A DNA stretch of 64,000 bases, taken from the NCBI GenBank assembly GCA_029961685.1, contig JARWKL010000011.1, positions 2,172,501-2,236,500 on the forward strand, written 5' to 3'. The position numbers and the translations under genes are program-made. Of this stretch, positions 1 to 11,205 are shown piece after piece. Below the pieces are notes generated by a model. That model saw only the letters and a list, made by a program, of their open reading frames with translations. It was not told the DNA's origin and did no database searches. Each line of letters opens with the position of its first letter. Within the stretch, counting starts at the first letter, position 1. The DNA is from Aristolochia californica. Lineage: Eukaryota; Streptophyta; Magnoliopsida; Piperales; Aristolochiaceae.

Positions 1-455
1 TAAACCAAAAATCCGACCTATAAACCCAAACCTAAAATCAGAACCCAAACGGTAAACCAAAAACCTGGACCCAAACCTAAAACTCGAACCTGATGTATTA
101 ATCTAAAACCCGAACCTGAGGTATTAATCTAAAACCCGAACCTGATGTATTAATCTAAAACCCGAACCTGATGTATTAATCTAAAACCCGAACCTGAACT
201 ATAAACTCAAACCCGAACTATAAACCCAAACCCATACCTGAACAATAAATAAAAAATCTGAACCCAAACTAAGAACCTAAAATTTAAACTTGAACAATAA
301 ACCAAAAACCTAAAACCCGAACCCTAACTAAAAACATTCAACCCAAACCCTCAACTACAAACCTAAAACCTGAACCCGAACAATAAACCAAAAACCCAAA
401 CAAGAACTACTAACCTAAAAATTGAACCGGAACTACATAACTTAAAAGTGAACCT
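1..455. repeat. Minisatellite array A1 (AAACCCGAACC type)
   Basis: Degenerate tandem repeat built from the core AAACCCGAAC(C/T)TGAACTA followed by TAAACC or ACAAACC, with a period of roughly 24-26 bp. The plus strand is very rich in A and C and poor in G and T. A sub-block around 92-200 repeats GATGTATTAATCTAAAACC four times. The array runs off the left edge of the window. The same family recurs at five other places in the same orientation. Confidence 0.85.
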
Positions 456-830
456 GAACTTTCCCAATGTGTGAAGCCATTGAATGTCCAAAACCAAGTC
501 AGTTCTCTTAATAGGCCACTATCAGTTCTCGCCCCTTTTCCGTGGGCATCCAAACAAGAGAAAATAAACCTTTTTCTTTTCTTTTTATTCCGTTTCTTTT
601 TTTGTGTTCCAAATGCAACCCTAGGGTATGAAGAATCAATTTATTAAAAATATATTTCAAATATCACAAAACAGACTTTTTTAATTAGATGTTAAAGTTC
701 TAAATCTGACCATTAAACTGATAAAATAAAATAGAAATATCTTTTTGTTTACATATTTGCAGTGTAACAATTAATAGAACAAACCCTAGGGTTTGGCCGT
801 GACAATGAATTTTCACTTTTGTTTTGGACA
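456..830. other. Module B1, duplicated non-coding block
   Basis: AT-rich sequence that matches 47563-47880 closely, including the stretch around ACAAACCCTAGGGTTTGGCC near 780-797. No coding signal is visible. The match stops where this copy reads TTTTCACTTTTG and jumps directly into CACTA sequence, whereas the 47.9-kb copy continues into module C. Module C therefore seems to have been deleted here. Confidence 0.7.
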
Positions 831-1379
831 TTTTCATATACAGATTTCATCGATACCATAATTCCAAATATGAACATAGCTAAATTTGAAAATGGAACAA
901 AGAGAAAAGGGGGAGGTCTCCCCTCTCCATAGGCCCATAAGGAGAGGATCTCTTTGTTCGATAGAGAGGAAATGATGGGGGGGGGGGGGGTGGATCTCTG
1001 TCCTCTCCTCACTTTGGTGAGTGGCTTTATGGTGTTTTGGGACCACCAAAGACGTATAAGTCCTCGATAACCTAACGATTGTATTTTTAAAAGACATAAA
1101 GCTTTTAAAATAGTTGGTATTATAGTAAAAATATTTATGGTTTATTGGTGTTGGGCACACATAACAAAATTAATTTTGTGAGGTTTTCATTGATGGTAAC
1201 AAAAAACCATGAAGATCAGTAAAAAAGTAACTTCTTCTAATGGAAATTTAGTTAAAAAATATTTTTTTACTATTTGTTATCATTTGGTGGCACAAATGGT
1301 CCCTTGAGGAGAAATAACATGACTACAATCTTATTAGATTCCCTGCAGGTTGTATCCTAGGAAATGTTAAAAACCCTTA

Positions 1380-1390
1380 ATATAAATAGG
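1380..1390 (+). promoter_or_regulatory. Putative TATA box of CACTA copy I
   Basis: TATAAATAGG followed by GAACCGAGCTTGG. The same element is conserved at the equivalent place in the other copies with a 5' region (27130, and with a changed base near 17972, 33714 and 51624). It sits well upstream of the transposase remnant and may be the element promoter. This is inference from the motif and its conservation. Confidence 0.4.
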
Positions 1391-3035
1391 GAACCGAGCT
1401 TGGACTCAAGTCTAGCCAACATTGGTCGCACCCAACCCTAGTATTGAAGTTAGACCCCTTACCATGAAATACTTATAGTAAAATTTTCAAACCCTAGACC
1501 CTAAAAATCTTTAAAAAAAACTAAAGTCTGAAGCCTAAACCTTAAAGCCCAAACCATAAGGCCATATATGTTAATTACTTATTTTTTACTTTGTTTATGA
1601 TTTATTATAACATGTTTTACTTTCACTTGTGTGTCTTATCCGTTATATCTTGATATATTAAAGTGCAATAGAATGGTGTCCATGCGGCGAGGAAATAATT
1701 TTCCATCATGAAGGAGGGGGGATCAAATGGATTATTGATTATGTGCAGCAGGATGAATTACAACGGTGTCAATTTTTCTTTTATTGCATTGATTACTAGG
1801 TTGGGTGGTCGAAGAAAGAGTCGTAAGACCTTTAGTTTGACAAAGTCTAATTCTAACAATAATATGAATAACAATTCATAAAATAAGACAAGCATATAAC
1901 GAGCATAATAATTTGTATGAACAAAACAAGAAAACAATACAAATTTAATGTTTCCAAAAATGAAATAATACAAAGCATAATATGAAACAAATGATGGGAG
2001 TAATAACATGCAACAAATCCAAGTATAATACACAACAAATAATTAAATGAAAGCCAAACTACAAAATAAGTAATAATTCATAAGATTATACATAATATGT
2101 AAACTGCTTTGTCAAACTTTAGCTTAGATAGTTGTGGAATTACAGTAAAAAAGTCAAGTTGGTGTAAGAAGATAGGGTTCATTAAACGCATCCTAAATCT
2201 CACCATCTCGATATTTAGTAATATGAATTTTTCGTTGTTCAAGAGATCGTCATGTATATGTTAGTCTTGTGCAAAGTTTGGGATATTCATCACAGTAAAC
2301 AATCTACACGAGAACTAAATATACTTGTACGACTCTTGAATTGTCATGTAGGATAGTTCAGGACTCATAAGTATGTTTTTTTATTGTTAGTGTTATAGTT
2401 TGAGACCGTAGTAGATGCATTTTGGATGCATCTCCTAGATTTTCTCGAGTGTTGTACTGCATACTTCGTTGACTAGTAGCATTGTGCTCTGGTGATGGAG
2501 TGTGGTGCCTGCATGTCAACCAATCATGTCGATAGCGTATGAAGGGTGTAGGGAGATACTATCGGAATTTTGAAAAGTGTCTTAAATTATAACCATGTAA
2601 TAGCGAGTCCTAGATGGCGATATGGATTCATGAACTCAAATGAACAATGAAGTTGGATGAGAGCCGCAGTGTGAGACATCTCCCATCTAGAACTAGGGGT
2701 CTTAAAGTAGAGTCTTCTTTCATATATGAGGTTGTTATTGATGGCTACTTTGTGTAAATGATATACTGGTGTTTAGGAGAAAATGGATAAGTGTTAGATG
2801 ACGATTGTTTGCAACAAACCCTTGAATGAAGAATTTAATGAAGGGTGATGACTTTTGTTTGTTGTTGTACACCAAATCTTTGATAGGATCTGACAATAAG
2901 ATGTGTTGTTCATACAAAGTGTGTGCTAACAAAGTTTTTTGGAATGTATGCCAAATAAAGGACCACTTGTATGTCAATTGCATGTTGTCAAGTCGTACCT
3001 GATGGACATTTCTTGGGGGAAAACTCAATACCCAT

Positions 3036-3189
3036 GAGAAAACTCATCAAAGGCATTATGGTACAACTCGGGCTGATCATCAAATAGGAGGTGAACGTGG
3101 TATACATAGTGGTATCCATGATCTCACCCAAAATGTACAAGCTGAAAAAATCTTTCTCAATGGCTATCAACCAAAGTGTAGTGGCCAAG
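3036..3189 (+). pseudogene. TNP2-type CACTA transposase, N-terminal remnant (copy I)
   Basis: The frame reading RHYGTTRADHQIGG and then IFLNGYQP matches the leader of the transposase gene in copies II-VI. Only about 50 codons remain before the sequence changes to Ty3/gypsy, so the catalytic region is absent. It is identified by position and similarity to the other copies and has no diagnostic motif of its own. Confidence 0.55.
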
Positions 3190-3404
3190 ACAGGGGGGTT
3201 CCGAGACTCATTGCCGGAGCGAGCTAGCGTCGCAGGAGAACGATGAGCTGCCGGAGACGACGGTCGGAGAGGGCTGCTGGAGGAGTTTCGATTTCAAAAA
3301 AAAAAAAAAATCAGGTTGGAAATTCTGATTTCGGGAGCTTCGTCAGCGTCAAGGTATTTTCGGGAAGTTATATTATTTTTTATTATTGTTAAAAAAAAAA
3401 AAGT
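3190..3404 (+). other. Gypsy leader / 5' untranslated remnant
   Basis: Sequence between the broken CACTA copy and the gag ATG. It is GC-richer than its surroundings and includes A-runs at about 3297-3311 and 3391-3402. No primer binding site complementary to initiator-Met tRNA and no LTR end are visible, which is why the element is called 5'-truncated. Confidence 0.5.
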
Positions 3405-5092
3405 ATGGTTGGTGATCGTGGTCGTGGTCATTGCGGGTAGCACCCGAATGAGGAAGCTCCATATCGTGGCCGTAATCTTCAGAATGTGGTGATTGAAGAC
3501 TTACAGCGGCAAGTTGCGGAGTTGACTCAGCGTCTAGCAGCGCAGGATTTTGTTGATCGTGAGATGGGAAGTCACGATTCCGATACCAGCTTCGAAAATC
3601 CATATTGCAATCATGCTCGACTTGGGGAGCATCGCGGTCAGGGGGACCGACCTATAGATCTCGGTTTCAGAGTGACGTTACCCAAGTTTTCTGGTACGTT
3701 ACAAGCCGAGGGATTCATCGACTGGTTGCAGGAGATAGAGCGTATCTTTGAGTATTAGGAAGTCCCCGATAACGTCAAGGTGAAATTGGTAGCCATGAAA
3801 CTCAAGGGCAGAGCATCTGCGTGGTGGGAGCAGTTGCGGCGATCACGAGACCGGCAGGGCAAGGCCAAAATCACTGATTGGGAGAAGATGAAGAAGAAGA
3901 TGAAGAGTCAATTCCTTCCTTTTGGCTATACTCAAACCTTGTTTCAGCAACTTCATTTGTTGCGGCAAGGTTCGAGATCAGTGGATGATTACACGGAGGA
4001 GTTCTATCAGTTGATCGCCCGGAATGACTTATCTGAGATAGAAGAGCAGATGGTAGCACGGTATTTGGGGGGGTTACGACAACCCCTACAGGATGTCCTC
4101 AGTTTTCACTCGCTGTGGACCGTTTTGGAAGCATACCAGCGTGCATTGACTGTGGAAAAATAGCAGAATAGAAGGCCAATGGTCAGAAACGATCACAGTA
4201 GCCGACCAGTTCGCCCTCAGGAATCTCGTCCTGCCCAGCAGCCTCCCCAAGGTCCTTCTAACTCAAATATTCGATGTTTTCGTTGTGGCGAGTCGGGACA
4301 TAAAGCTATTGAGTGTAGGAAGCATGCTAGTCAGAAGGGCAAAAACCTTCTGATTGAGGAAGACGTGGTAGATGAGCCTGAGGAACTTGGTGAACCTATG
4401 TATGATGATGCTGAGGATGGAGAGGTATTGTACGGTGATGGCCATGAGACTCTAGTTGTTTGTAAGAGTCTGTTGACTCCCAAGGGGGATTTAGGGGATG
4501 AGTGGTTGCGAACCAATGTGTTCCACACGACCTGCACAGTCGCAGATAAAGTCTGCAAGATGATCATTGATAGTGGCAGTTGTGAGAATGTAGTTTCTGA
4601 AGAGGCTGTCCAAAAATTGCAGTTGCAGACAAACCTTCATCCCAAACCGTACAAATTGACGTGGCTGACTAAAGACAGTGAGGTAGCAGTAAATAGGCGA
4701 TACCTCGTTTCTTTTTCCATCGGCATGAAATATTTTGATAATGCTTGGTGTGATGTGGTATCTATGGATGCTTGTCATGTTTTGTTAGGCCGCCCTTGGC
4801 AGTATGATCGCAACGTTATTCATGACAGGCGGAAGAATACCTATTCCCTTAGCATCAAAGGGAAGAAGATTGTGTTAGCCCCTCGCCGGGAAGGCCCCAC
4901 TCCTACCCCGATAGACGGTCCTTCTAACCTGCTTTCCATGTCCAAGTTTCTCGTAGAGATAGAGAAGGAAGATTTAGTCTATGCTCTACTTCCTTGTGGG
5001 AAGAGTATCACAGATGAGACTCCTGATTTACCAGCAGAGGTGCATCAGCTCCTAGCAGAGTTTTCTGACTTGATGCCAGAGGACTTCCTCCT
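3405..5092 (+). pseudogene. gag: Gypsy Gag and protease (broken)
   Basis: The ATG at 3405 opens one frame that runs to about 5092 and is broken by TAG codons at 3438, 3756 and 4161. The retrotransposon Gag domain is recognisable around 3690-4160 (PKFSGTLQAEGFIDWL, RASAWWEQL, LLRQGSRSVDDYTEEF). The nucleocapsid zinc knuckle CFRCGESGHKAIEC (CX2CX4HX4C) lies at 4275-4316. The aspartic protease active site is DSGS at 4569-4580, a serine variant of D-T/S-G seen in plant chromoviruses. Gag forms the particle and the protease cleaves the polyprotein. The frame is lost near 5085-5093, just before the RT. Confidence 0.9.
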
Positions 5093-5608
5093 GGATTACC
5101 ACCTATGAGGGATATTCAGCATCAGATTGACCTTGTGCCGGGGTCCAGTTTGCCAAATCGGCCAGCGTATCACCTCAGCCCCAAAGGAGTCCGAAGAGTT
5201 GCAGTGACAGGTGATAGAGTTGTTGGATAGGGGTTACATCCGTGAGAGTATGAGCCCATGAGCAGTTCCTGCCCTACTAGTGCCGAAGAAAGATGGCTCG
5301 TGGCGTATGTGTGTTGATAGCCGAGCAATCAACAGGATTACAGTGAAGTACAGATTTCCCATTCCTCGCTTGGATGATATGTTAGACCAGTTGTCCGGTT
5401 CTAAGGTCTTCTCCAAAATTGACCTTAAGAGCGGCTACCACCAGATCAGAATAAGGCCTGGAGATGAGAGGAAGACAGCGTTTAAGACGCAACATGAGTT
5501 GTATGAGTGGATGGTCATGCCGTTTGGGTTGTCCAATGCACCCAGCACCTTTATGAGGTTTAGGCATCAGGTTCTACGACCATTTATGGGGAAATTCGTT
5601 GTCGTGTA
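5093..5608 (+). pseudogene. pol: Gypsy reverse transcriptase, N-terminal half
   Basis: After the frameshift near 5090 the RT leader continues in another frame, with motif [17 protein letters not shown], and returns to the gag frame around 5185-5195. There are stops at 5202-5204 (TGA) and near 5259 (TGA). From 5280 the frame is clean: [18 protein letters not shown], the first catalytic aspartate in [10 protein letters not shown], then [12 protein letters not shown]. The frame ends at the FVVVY that should lead into FDD, because a solo LTR sits exactly there. The rest of the RT resumes at 7029. Confidence 0.9.
5604..5608 (+). repeat. Target-site duplication GTGTA (left)
   Basis: GTGTA directly before the TG end of the solo LTR. 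It is repeated at 7029-7033 directly after the CA end, as expected for LTR retrotransposon integration. Confidence 0.9.
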
Positions 5609-7028
5609 TGATGTAGAATTTAATTACATCAGCTTTAATACCTCGCAAGCGTACGAATCGTTCATGTAATTTAGCGGGAAGCGAGGGTCATATCCACAGG
5701 GAAGACTGAATTTTGTGTATTCTTCAGTCAACTAGCCTAACCAAATATGATGAATTAATATGAACTAAACACTAATTATATCCTAAATTATCAAGCAATC
5801 ATCTGGTTAACTACTTGCACAATAGGAAACGTCAACTCTGGATTTTACGGTGATTCGTGCCTCTCTCGAGCGCCACGTAACCACGAATCCGATTTCTCAA
5901 TCCTTGCGTCTATCCCCTCTCGGGCGCATAGAGTAAAAGATAGAAATCGGATTAAAATACCAAAATCCAACCTCAATTATAATCCTACCCTAATTAGCTA
6001 ATTTAATCAAATATCCAGAAAACAAATATTCAATAAACATTAATTATCAAATCAGATTCAATTAACATTCAAAACCTAAGTTCAAACTATATAAAAATTA
6101 AATTCAATAATGACAAATTACTCCCCTTCTTCTTCCTCTCGCTCGGGCAGCAACTCGTTCTCACGGGTGCTGCAATTTCCCGAAATCAATGGCTTCGGGT
6201 TGAGTGAATGGCCGGAGGTAGAGACGACGCCGACGACGAAGGTTGGAAGCCGACGGACGGAGGTAACGTCCGGTGAAGAACGAAACAGAGCTGACGTTCT
6301 CTAACCGGCTCTCTCGAGTCTCGGTCGGAGTCGGAGTCACTCCGGGAATGGTCGGAAATACGTAACCGACGCCGGAGGATGGTCGAAAAGCGGAAGTGGC
6401 ACCGGAGAAGCCCTCTCGGATCACTTCTCGGCCTGGCGAGCGACGACTGTCGAACTCACCTCGACGGAGACTCTGTCGAGCTCTCCTCTGGTTTGTTCTC
6501 GGTTGCTGGATGGCGGTGGATGACGGTGGCGCAGCGAAAGGTATTGGCCCGGCGAACGACGGTGGGGAACTCCTCTCGGGTCCTCCCCTGTTTCCGGTCA
6601 AAGTCCTCTGTTTTGGTCTCCGTTTCTGTTTTCTCTTCACGCTTCCCCCTCGGGTTTTCCCTCTCGAGTCCCCCCTCGTTCGACCTCCCCCATCTCCTTT
6701 AATACCATCTTATTTATTTTAAAACGATTTGACCTAAAAATCACCTCCATTTCACTAAGGGCATTTTGGTAAATATCTCCTTCTCCACCAAAATTCTCCT
6801 AAAATTCCATAATTAAATCTATAAAAAGCATTTCAAGAAGAAATAAACCTTAAAAACAATGAAATATAATTCAGGAGAGAAAAATATGCAATATCGACAG
6901 TGATTAATGCCAAATTCAATAAATGCTCATTTCATTTGAAAACCGATAAATAACCACCTATAACACAATTATAAAGGTTATTCTATTATAATTAACTTAG
7001 TTCTCATGTCAGAATATGGCATCTATCA
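5609..7028. mobile_element. Solo LTR, 1420 bp, inside gypsy RT
   Basis: Begins TGATGTAGAA and ends ATGGCATCTATCA, giving TGAT...ATCA ends, flanked by GTGTA on both sides. Removing one TSD and the insert restores continuity of the RT YFDD region, which supports precise insertion. There is no internal gag or pol, so it is a solo LTR left by LTR-LTR recombination. The 5' part has a short block around 5670-5705 (GCGGGAAGCGAGGGTC then ATCCACAGGGAAG) that recalls LTRs of large plant Tat/Ogre-type gypsy elements; this family call is tentative. The ORFs at 6110-6720 are GC-rich LTR sequence and have no recognisable product. Strand is not determined. Confidence 0.88.
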
Positions 7029-7033
7029 GTGTA
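7029..7033 (+). repeat. Target-site duplication GTGTA (right)
   Basis: Partner of 5604-5608. It reads directly into the second half of the RT catalytic motif. Confidence 0.9.
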
Positions 7034-7969
7034 CTTTGACGATATCCTCATTTTAGTCCGACGTGGGCATCCCATTTTGATCACCTCCATACTGTTTTTG
7101 CAATGTTGCGGATGGAGCGCCTGTTCGTGGCTCGGCTGAAGTGTTCTTTCTTCACTACCTCTGTAACTTTTCTTGGGTTTGTTGTGTCTACTGATGATGT
7201 TCATGCAGATCAGTCGAAGATCAACGCGGTCTTGGAGTGGCCCACACCAAAGACCTTGCACGATGTCCGCAGTTTTCATGGCTTGGTGTCCTTCTACCGT
7301 CGGTTCATTCGACACTTCAACACTCTGATTGCTCCTTTCACAGAGTGCCTCATTGAACACGAGTTCCGGTGGTCCGAGGAGGCGGAGGCCAGTTTTCAAC
7401 TGGTCAAGCAACAGATGACAGAGGCCCCCGTTTTGGCACTTCTTGATTTTGACAAGGTGTTTGAGGTGAACTGTGATGCATCCGGGGTTGGCATTGGTGG
7501 TGTTTTGAGTCAGGAGGGGCGGCCCCTAGCTTTTTTCAGTGAGAAGCTATCCGGTTCCAAGAAGAATTATTCCACATATGATCTGGAGTTTTATGCCATA
7601 GTTCAGTCCCTAAAGCATTAGCGTCACTACCTCGTCCAGAAGGAGTTCATTCTATTCACTGATCATGAGGCCTTGAAGTACATCAATGGCCAACACAAAC
7701 TGAGTCGCCGACATGCCAAGTGGGTGGCGTACCTACAAGAGTTCACATTTGCACTGAGACACCAATCAGGGAATCTGAATCGTGTCGCAGATGCCTTGAG
7801 CCATCGTACATTACTCCTCACCACCATGAGCGCCAGAGTTGCAGGCTTTGAGACTTTTTCTGCTATGTATGCTGCAGATCCTTCATTCGAGCGGATACTT
7901 CGCGAGGATAATGAGGGTCAACGCCATGATTTTCTTTTGCATCATGGTTATTTGTTTCGTGGATTATAG
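7029..7969 (+). pseudogene. pol: Gypsy RT C-terminal half and RNase H
   Basis: Resumes with the FDDILI part of the RT catalytic box. A scrambled stretch with a frameshift follows (about 7047-7085). One frame then runs through LRMERLFVARLKCSFF, the thumb motif FLGFVVS, and the connection SFHGLVSFYRRFIRHF. RNase H shows its acidic residues in VNCDASG, YDLEFYA, FTDHEAL and VADALSHR. A TAG at 7619-7621 breaks the gene inside RNase H and another TAG at 7967-7969 separates it from integrase, both in the same frame. RT makes the DNA copy and RNase H removes the RNA strand. Confidence 0.9.
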
Positions 7970-9112
7970 TTGTGCATTCCGGAGTGTTCACTACTGCAAT
8001 TGATTATTAGTGAACTTCATAACGAGGGTCACTTTGGGCGCGATAAGACGTTGGCTTTGATCTCTTTTCGCTATTACTGGCCCAAACTGCCCAGTGACGT
8101 GGCTCATTATGTGGAGCATTGTTATGTGTGCCAACGGTCCAAGGGAGTTTTCACTAATGTGGGCCTGTACACCCCGTTACCAGTACCTGAAGCCCCGTGG
8201 ATTGATGTCAGTATGGACTTCGTGTTGGGCTTACCCCGTACCCAGAGGACCTTGGATTCTATTTTGGTTGTGGTGGACAGGTTTTCCAAAATGGCCCATT
8301 TTGTTGCTTGCCGGAAAACAATGGATGCCACCAGGATCGCCCATCTTTACTTCAGGGAGATTGTGCGTTTACATGGCGTTCCTGTTTCCATTACTTCTGA
8401 TCATGACACAAAGTTTTTGAGTCATTTCTGGAGGAGTTTATGGGAGAAATTGGGGACGAAGTTGAACTTCAGCAGTGCCTATCATCCCCAGATGGATGGT
8501 CAAATTGAGGTGGCGAATCGGAGTTTGGGAAACCTTTTGAGAAGTTTGGCAGGAACTAAACCGAAGCAGTGAGATTTGGCATTACCTCAAGCAGAATTTG
8601 CCTATAACAGGTCGAAACACAAAACCACCGGTATGAGCCCATTTGAGGTCGTCTATGGTCAGAATCCCTCCGGGGTGCTTGACTTGGCCCCTATTCGACG
8701 TGTGGGTCGTCTGAGTCACCAGGCAGATGAGATGGCAGCATCTCTTCGAGATGTCCATGAGCAGGTGAAGAAAGCCATTCACGAGAGTAATGCCAAGTAC
8801 AAGGTTCAGACAGACAGTCGTCGTCGTTAGGTACTTTTTGACGTTGGTGATTTTGTTTGGGCAGTTTTAACTCGTGATCGTTTTCCTGTTGGAGAGTATA
8901 CTAAGCTTAAGGCGCGGAAGATTGGCCCATGTGAGGTCCTACAGAAGATCAATGATAATGCCTACAGGTTACGCCTCCCATGTCATTTGCGGACTTCTGA
9001 TGTCTTTAATGTTAAACACCTGAGTCCTTGTTTTCTGGATTCCGATGTTGCTACTGTGAACTCGAGGACGAGTTCTTTCGAACCCGAGGTGACTAATACA
9101 GGAGAAGCGTGA
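7970..9112 (+). pseudogene. pol: Gypsy integrase with GPY/F-like C-terminus
   Basis: The HHCC zinc-binding region is visible ([14 protein letters not shown], then [14 protein letters not shown]). The DDE core has Asp in WIDVSMDFV, Asp in ITSDHDTKF and Glu in GQIEVANRS. It continues with EFAYNRSKHKTTGMSPFEVV and a GPY/F-like module (KARKIGPCEVLQKINDNAYR) ending NVKHLSPC. The frame is the same throughout but has TGA at 8570-8572 and TAG at 8828-8830 before the natural TGA at 9110-9112. I see no canonical chromodomain after the GPY/F module. Integrase joins the cDNA to the genome; this copy cannot. Confidence 0.92.
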
Positions 9113-9389
9113 GGCGGGTAAGTAATCGGATCCGTATTCGGATCTGTCTTTCTGAACCCGGTTTGGGTTTGTTTGCTTTGAGCTGTAGCCCGGGCTTGTC
9201 GGGGGCTTTGCATTATTTTGGATGTTAAAACTCGTTCTGCATACGGGGGATTGATATTATTGATGTGTATGAAATTAAATAGAAACAGGAGGATTTTCTC
9301 TTTGTTTAGGGCGACCTATTGCCAATTTTTCCCATAGATTACCGGTGGAATTGCCGGTAGGATAATCACTCTCCTGTGTCTGGCGACAC
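9113..9389 (+). other. Gypsy 3' untranslated region, polypurine tract and LTR start
   Basis: Non-coding sequence after the integrase stop. A purine run ending ACGGGGGAT near 9243-9251 followed by TGATATTATTGATG looks like the polypurine tract and the first bases of the 3' LTR. If so, only about 140 bp of LTR remain before copia sequence starts. There is no second LTR copy to compare with. Confidence 0.45.
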
Positions 9390-11205
9390 ATGGTCACAGC
9401 CCGCACGGTGATTCCGGTCACGGCTCAGGCCTTCCCACCACTAGCAACGGTCCCCCCCCCCCCCCACGTGCCAAATCTGCCGCCAGGACGAGCACTATGC
9501 CCATCGATGTCGGCAACGGTATTCATGGGAGGAATACCCTTCGGCGCATCTCGCCGATTCATTTCATCAAACATGTTCTCTGTCCGAAAATCAAAATTCG
9601 GACTGGTTCGTGGATACGGGGGCCATAGCCCACATGACCCCGACCCACTCCTCGTTGGATCAATCGGTAATCTACACGGGTAAGGATCGTGTAATTGTGG
9701 GGAATGACGCGTCCCTACCTATTACCCATACTGGTTACCTTTCTCCTTCCCCAGATCTTCAATTATTAGATATTTTGGTTGTTCCTCATCTTACTAAAAA
9801 TCTTTTGTCTATTAGTAAATTAACGAATGATTTTTCTTTCTCCGTTACATTTACTAATAATTTTTTCACTATTCAGAATCGCCAAACGGGAAAGGTGGTG
9901 GCAACCGGTCGGCGTGATGGAGGCCTATATGTGCTAGAGCGTGGAAATTCTGCATTTATTTTTGTTCTGAACAATAAATCTCTTCATGCTTCCTATGATT
10001 TATGGCATGCTCGATTAGGCCATGTGCATCATTCTGTTATCTCCTTACTAAATAAAGAAGGACATCTTCATCTTACTTCATTATTGCCCTCTCCGCATTT
10101 ATGTGCTACATGTCAACTTTCCAAAAGTCATCGTTTGCCTTATCTTCGCAATGCAAAAAAGTCGTCTAAATTGTTAGATTTAATTCATTGCGATATATGG
10201 GGTCCTTCACCAGTACCATCGAATTTGGGTTTTCTTTACTATGTTTTATTTATTGATGATTATTCTCGTTTTACTTGGCTTTACCCATTGAAATTGAAGT
10301 CTGATTTCTAAGATATTTTTCTTCAATTTCACAAATTTGTTGAAAATCAACATTCTGCTCGTATCAAAAATTTTCAAAGCGATGGTGGTGCAGAATTTAC
10401 TAGCACTCGTTTTAAACACCATCTCAGCTCTTCGGGAATTCATCATCAATTATCTTGTCCCTATACTCCTGCCCAAAATGGCCGCGCAGAACGAAAACAC
10501 CATCATTTGACTGAAACTGGTTTGGCCCTACTCTTCCATTCCCACATTTCTCCTCGTTACTGGGTTGACGCCTTTAGCACTGCTGCCTACATCATCAACC
10601 GATTGCCCACACCGCTTCTCGGAGGTAAGCCCCCCTTTGAACTTATTTATGGTATTTCTCCCAATTTTGACAATTTTCATCCCTTTGGTTGTCGTGTCTA
10701 CCCATGTTTACGTGATTATATGCCCAATAAATTCTCGCCTCGTAGTATTCCTTGCATCTTTATGGGCTATAGTTCATCGTACAAAGGGTTTCGTTGTCTT
10801 AATCCTGTCACATCTAGACTTTATATCACTCGTCATGCTCAATTTGATGAGACTCATTTCCCATCCCAAGCCTCTTCCCAGGCTCAACCTTTATCCTCTC
10901 TCAATTTCTCCAACTTTCTGGAACCTAGTTTCTCTTCAACTGTCATGCCCCCATCCCTTCCGGCACCCCATTCCCGGCATATTACTCAATCCGACTCATG
11001 TCCTTGTGTTATTTGCACTAATCCTGTGGATGAGTCTTTGCAGGCCCCTTCTACTTTTACAGGACCTACTCTGCCACATGCTGATTCCACTGCTCCTGTT
11101 GCTGCTATTCCGGTGGGTTCTCATCCTATGGTCACACGCGCCAAAGCCGGTATTTTCAAACCTCGTCACTCGGCTGATCTGGCGTATTTTGTGGCTCATC
11201 TGGGC
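9390..11205 (+). pseudogene. gag-pol: Copia Gag end, protease and integrase (broken)
   Basis: A CCHC knuckle CQICRQDEHYAHRC is readable around 9470-9512, behind a 14-C run that disturbs the frame. The protease active site is DTGA in WFVDTGAIAHMTP (9603-9640). The integrase zinc finger appears in LWHARLGHVHH and LCATCQLSKSHR. The DDE core has Asp in HCDIWG (about 10190), Asp in FQSDGGAEF (about 10380) and Glu in GRAERKH (about 10485). A TAA at 10309-10311 lies between the two aspartates. The frame continues through INRLPTPLLGGKPPFELIYG and PFGCRVYPCL to a shift near 11200. Confidence 0.9.

Larger units (their letters stand above)
831..3189 (+). mobile_element. CACTA copy I (alpha), 3'-truncated
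   Basis: First of six related CACTA-type copies. It begins with the conserved TTTTCATATACAGATTTCATC block seen again near 17500, 26600, 33220 and 51090, and runs through a long non-coding 5' region to the start of the transposase gene. Homology with the other copies stops at about 3186-3190, where Ty3/gypsy sequence begins. Its variants (for example GATCATCAAA before the AGG in the transposase leader) group it with copies III and V. No CACTA terminal inverted repeat is visible. A 12-G run lies near 979-990. Minus-strand ORFs across this region are shadows. Confidence 0.7.
3190..9389 (+). mobile_element. Ty3/gypsy retrotransposon, chromovirus-like, 5'-truncated
   Basis: Domains appear in the gypsy order: gag with a CCHC knuckle, protease, reverse transcriptase, RNase H, integrase with a GPY/F-like module, then a polypurine tract. 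Protease DSGSCENVV and the RT wording resemble plant chromoviruses of the CRM/Reina/Tekay kind; the exact clade is not settled. No 5' LTR or tRNA-type primer binding site is visible upstream of gag. The 3' LTR, if present, is cut off by the following copia element. A 1420-bp solo LTR interrupts the RT. Multiple stops and frameshifts make the element dead. Confidence 0.9.

Noticed and set aside
1..455. Arrays A as true telomere or CRISPR
   Set aside because: The unit is not AAACCCT and is highly degenerate; there are no regular spacers and this is plant DNA.
6110..6722. ORFs on both strands in the 1420-bp solo LTR
   Set aside because: GC-rich LTR sequence, no domain, and several frames open at once.
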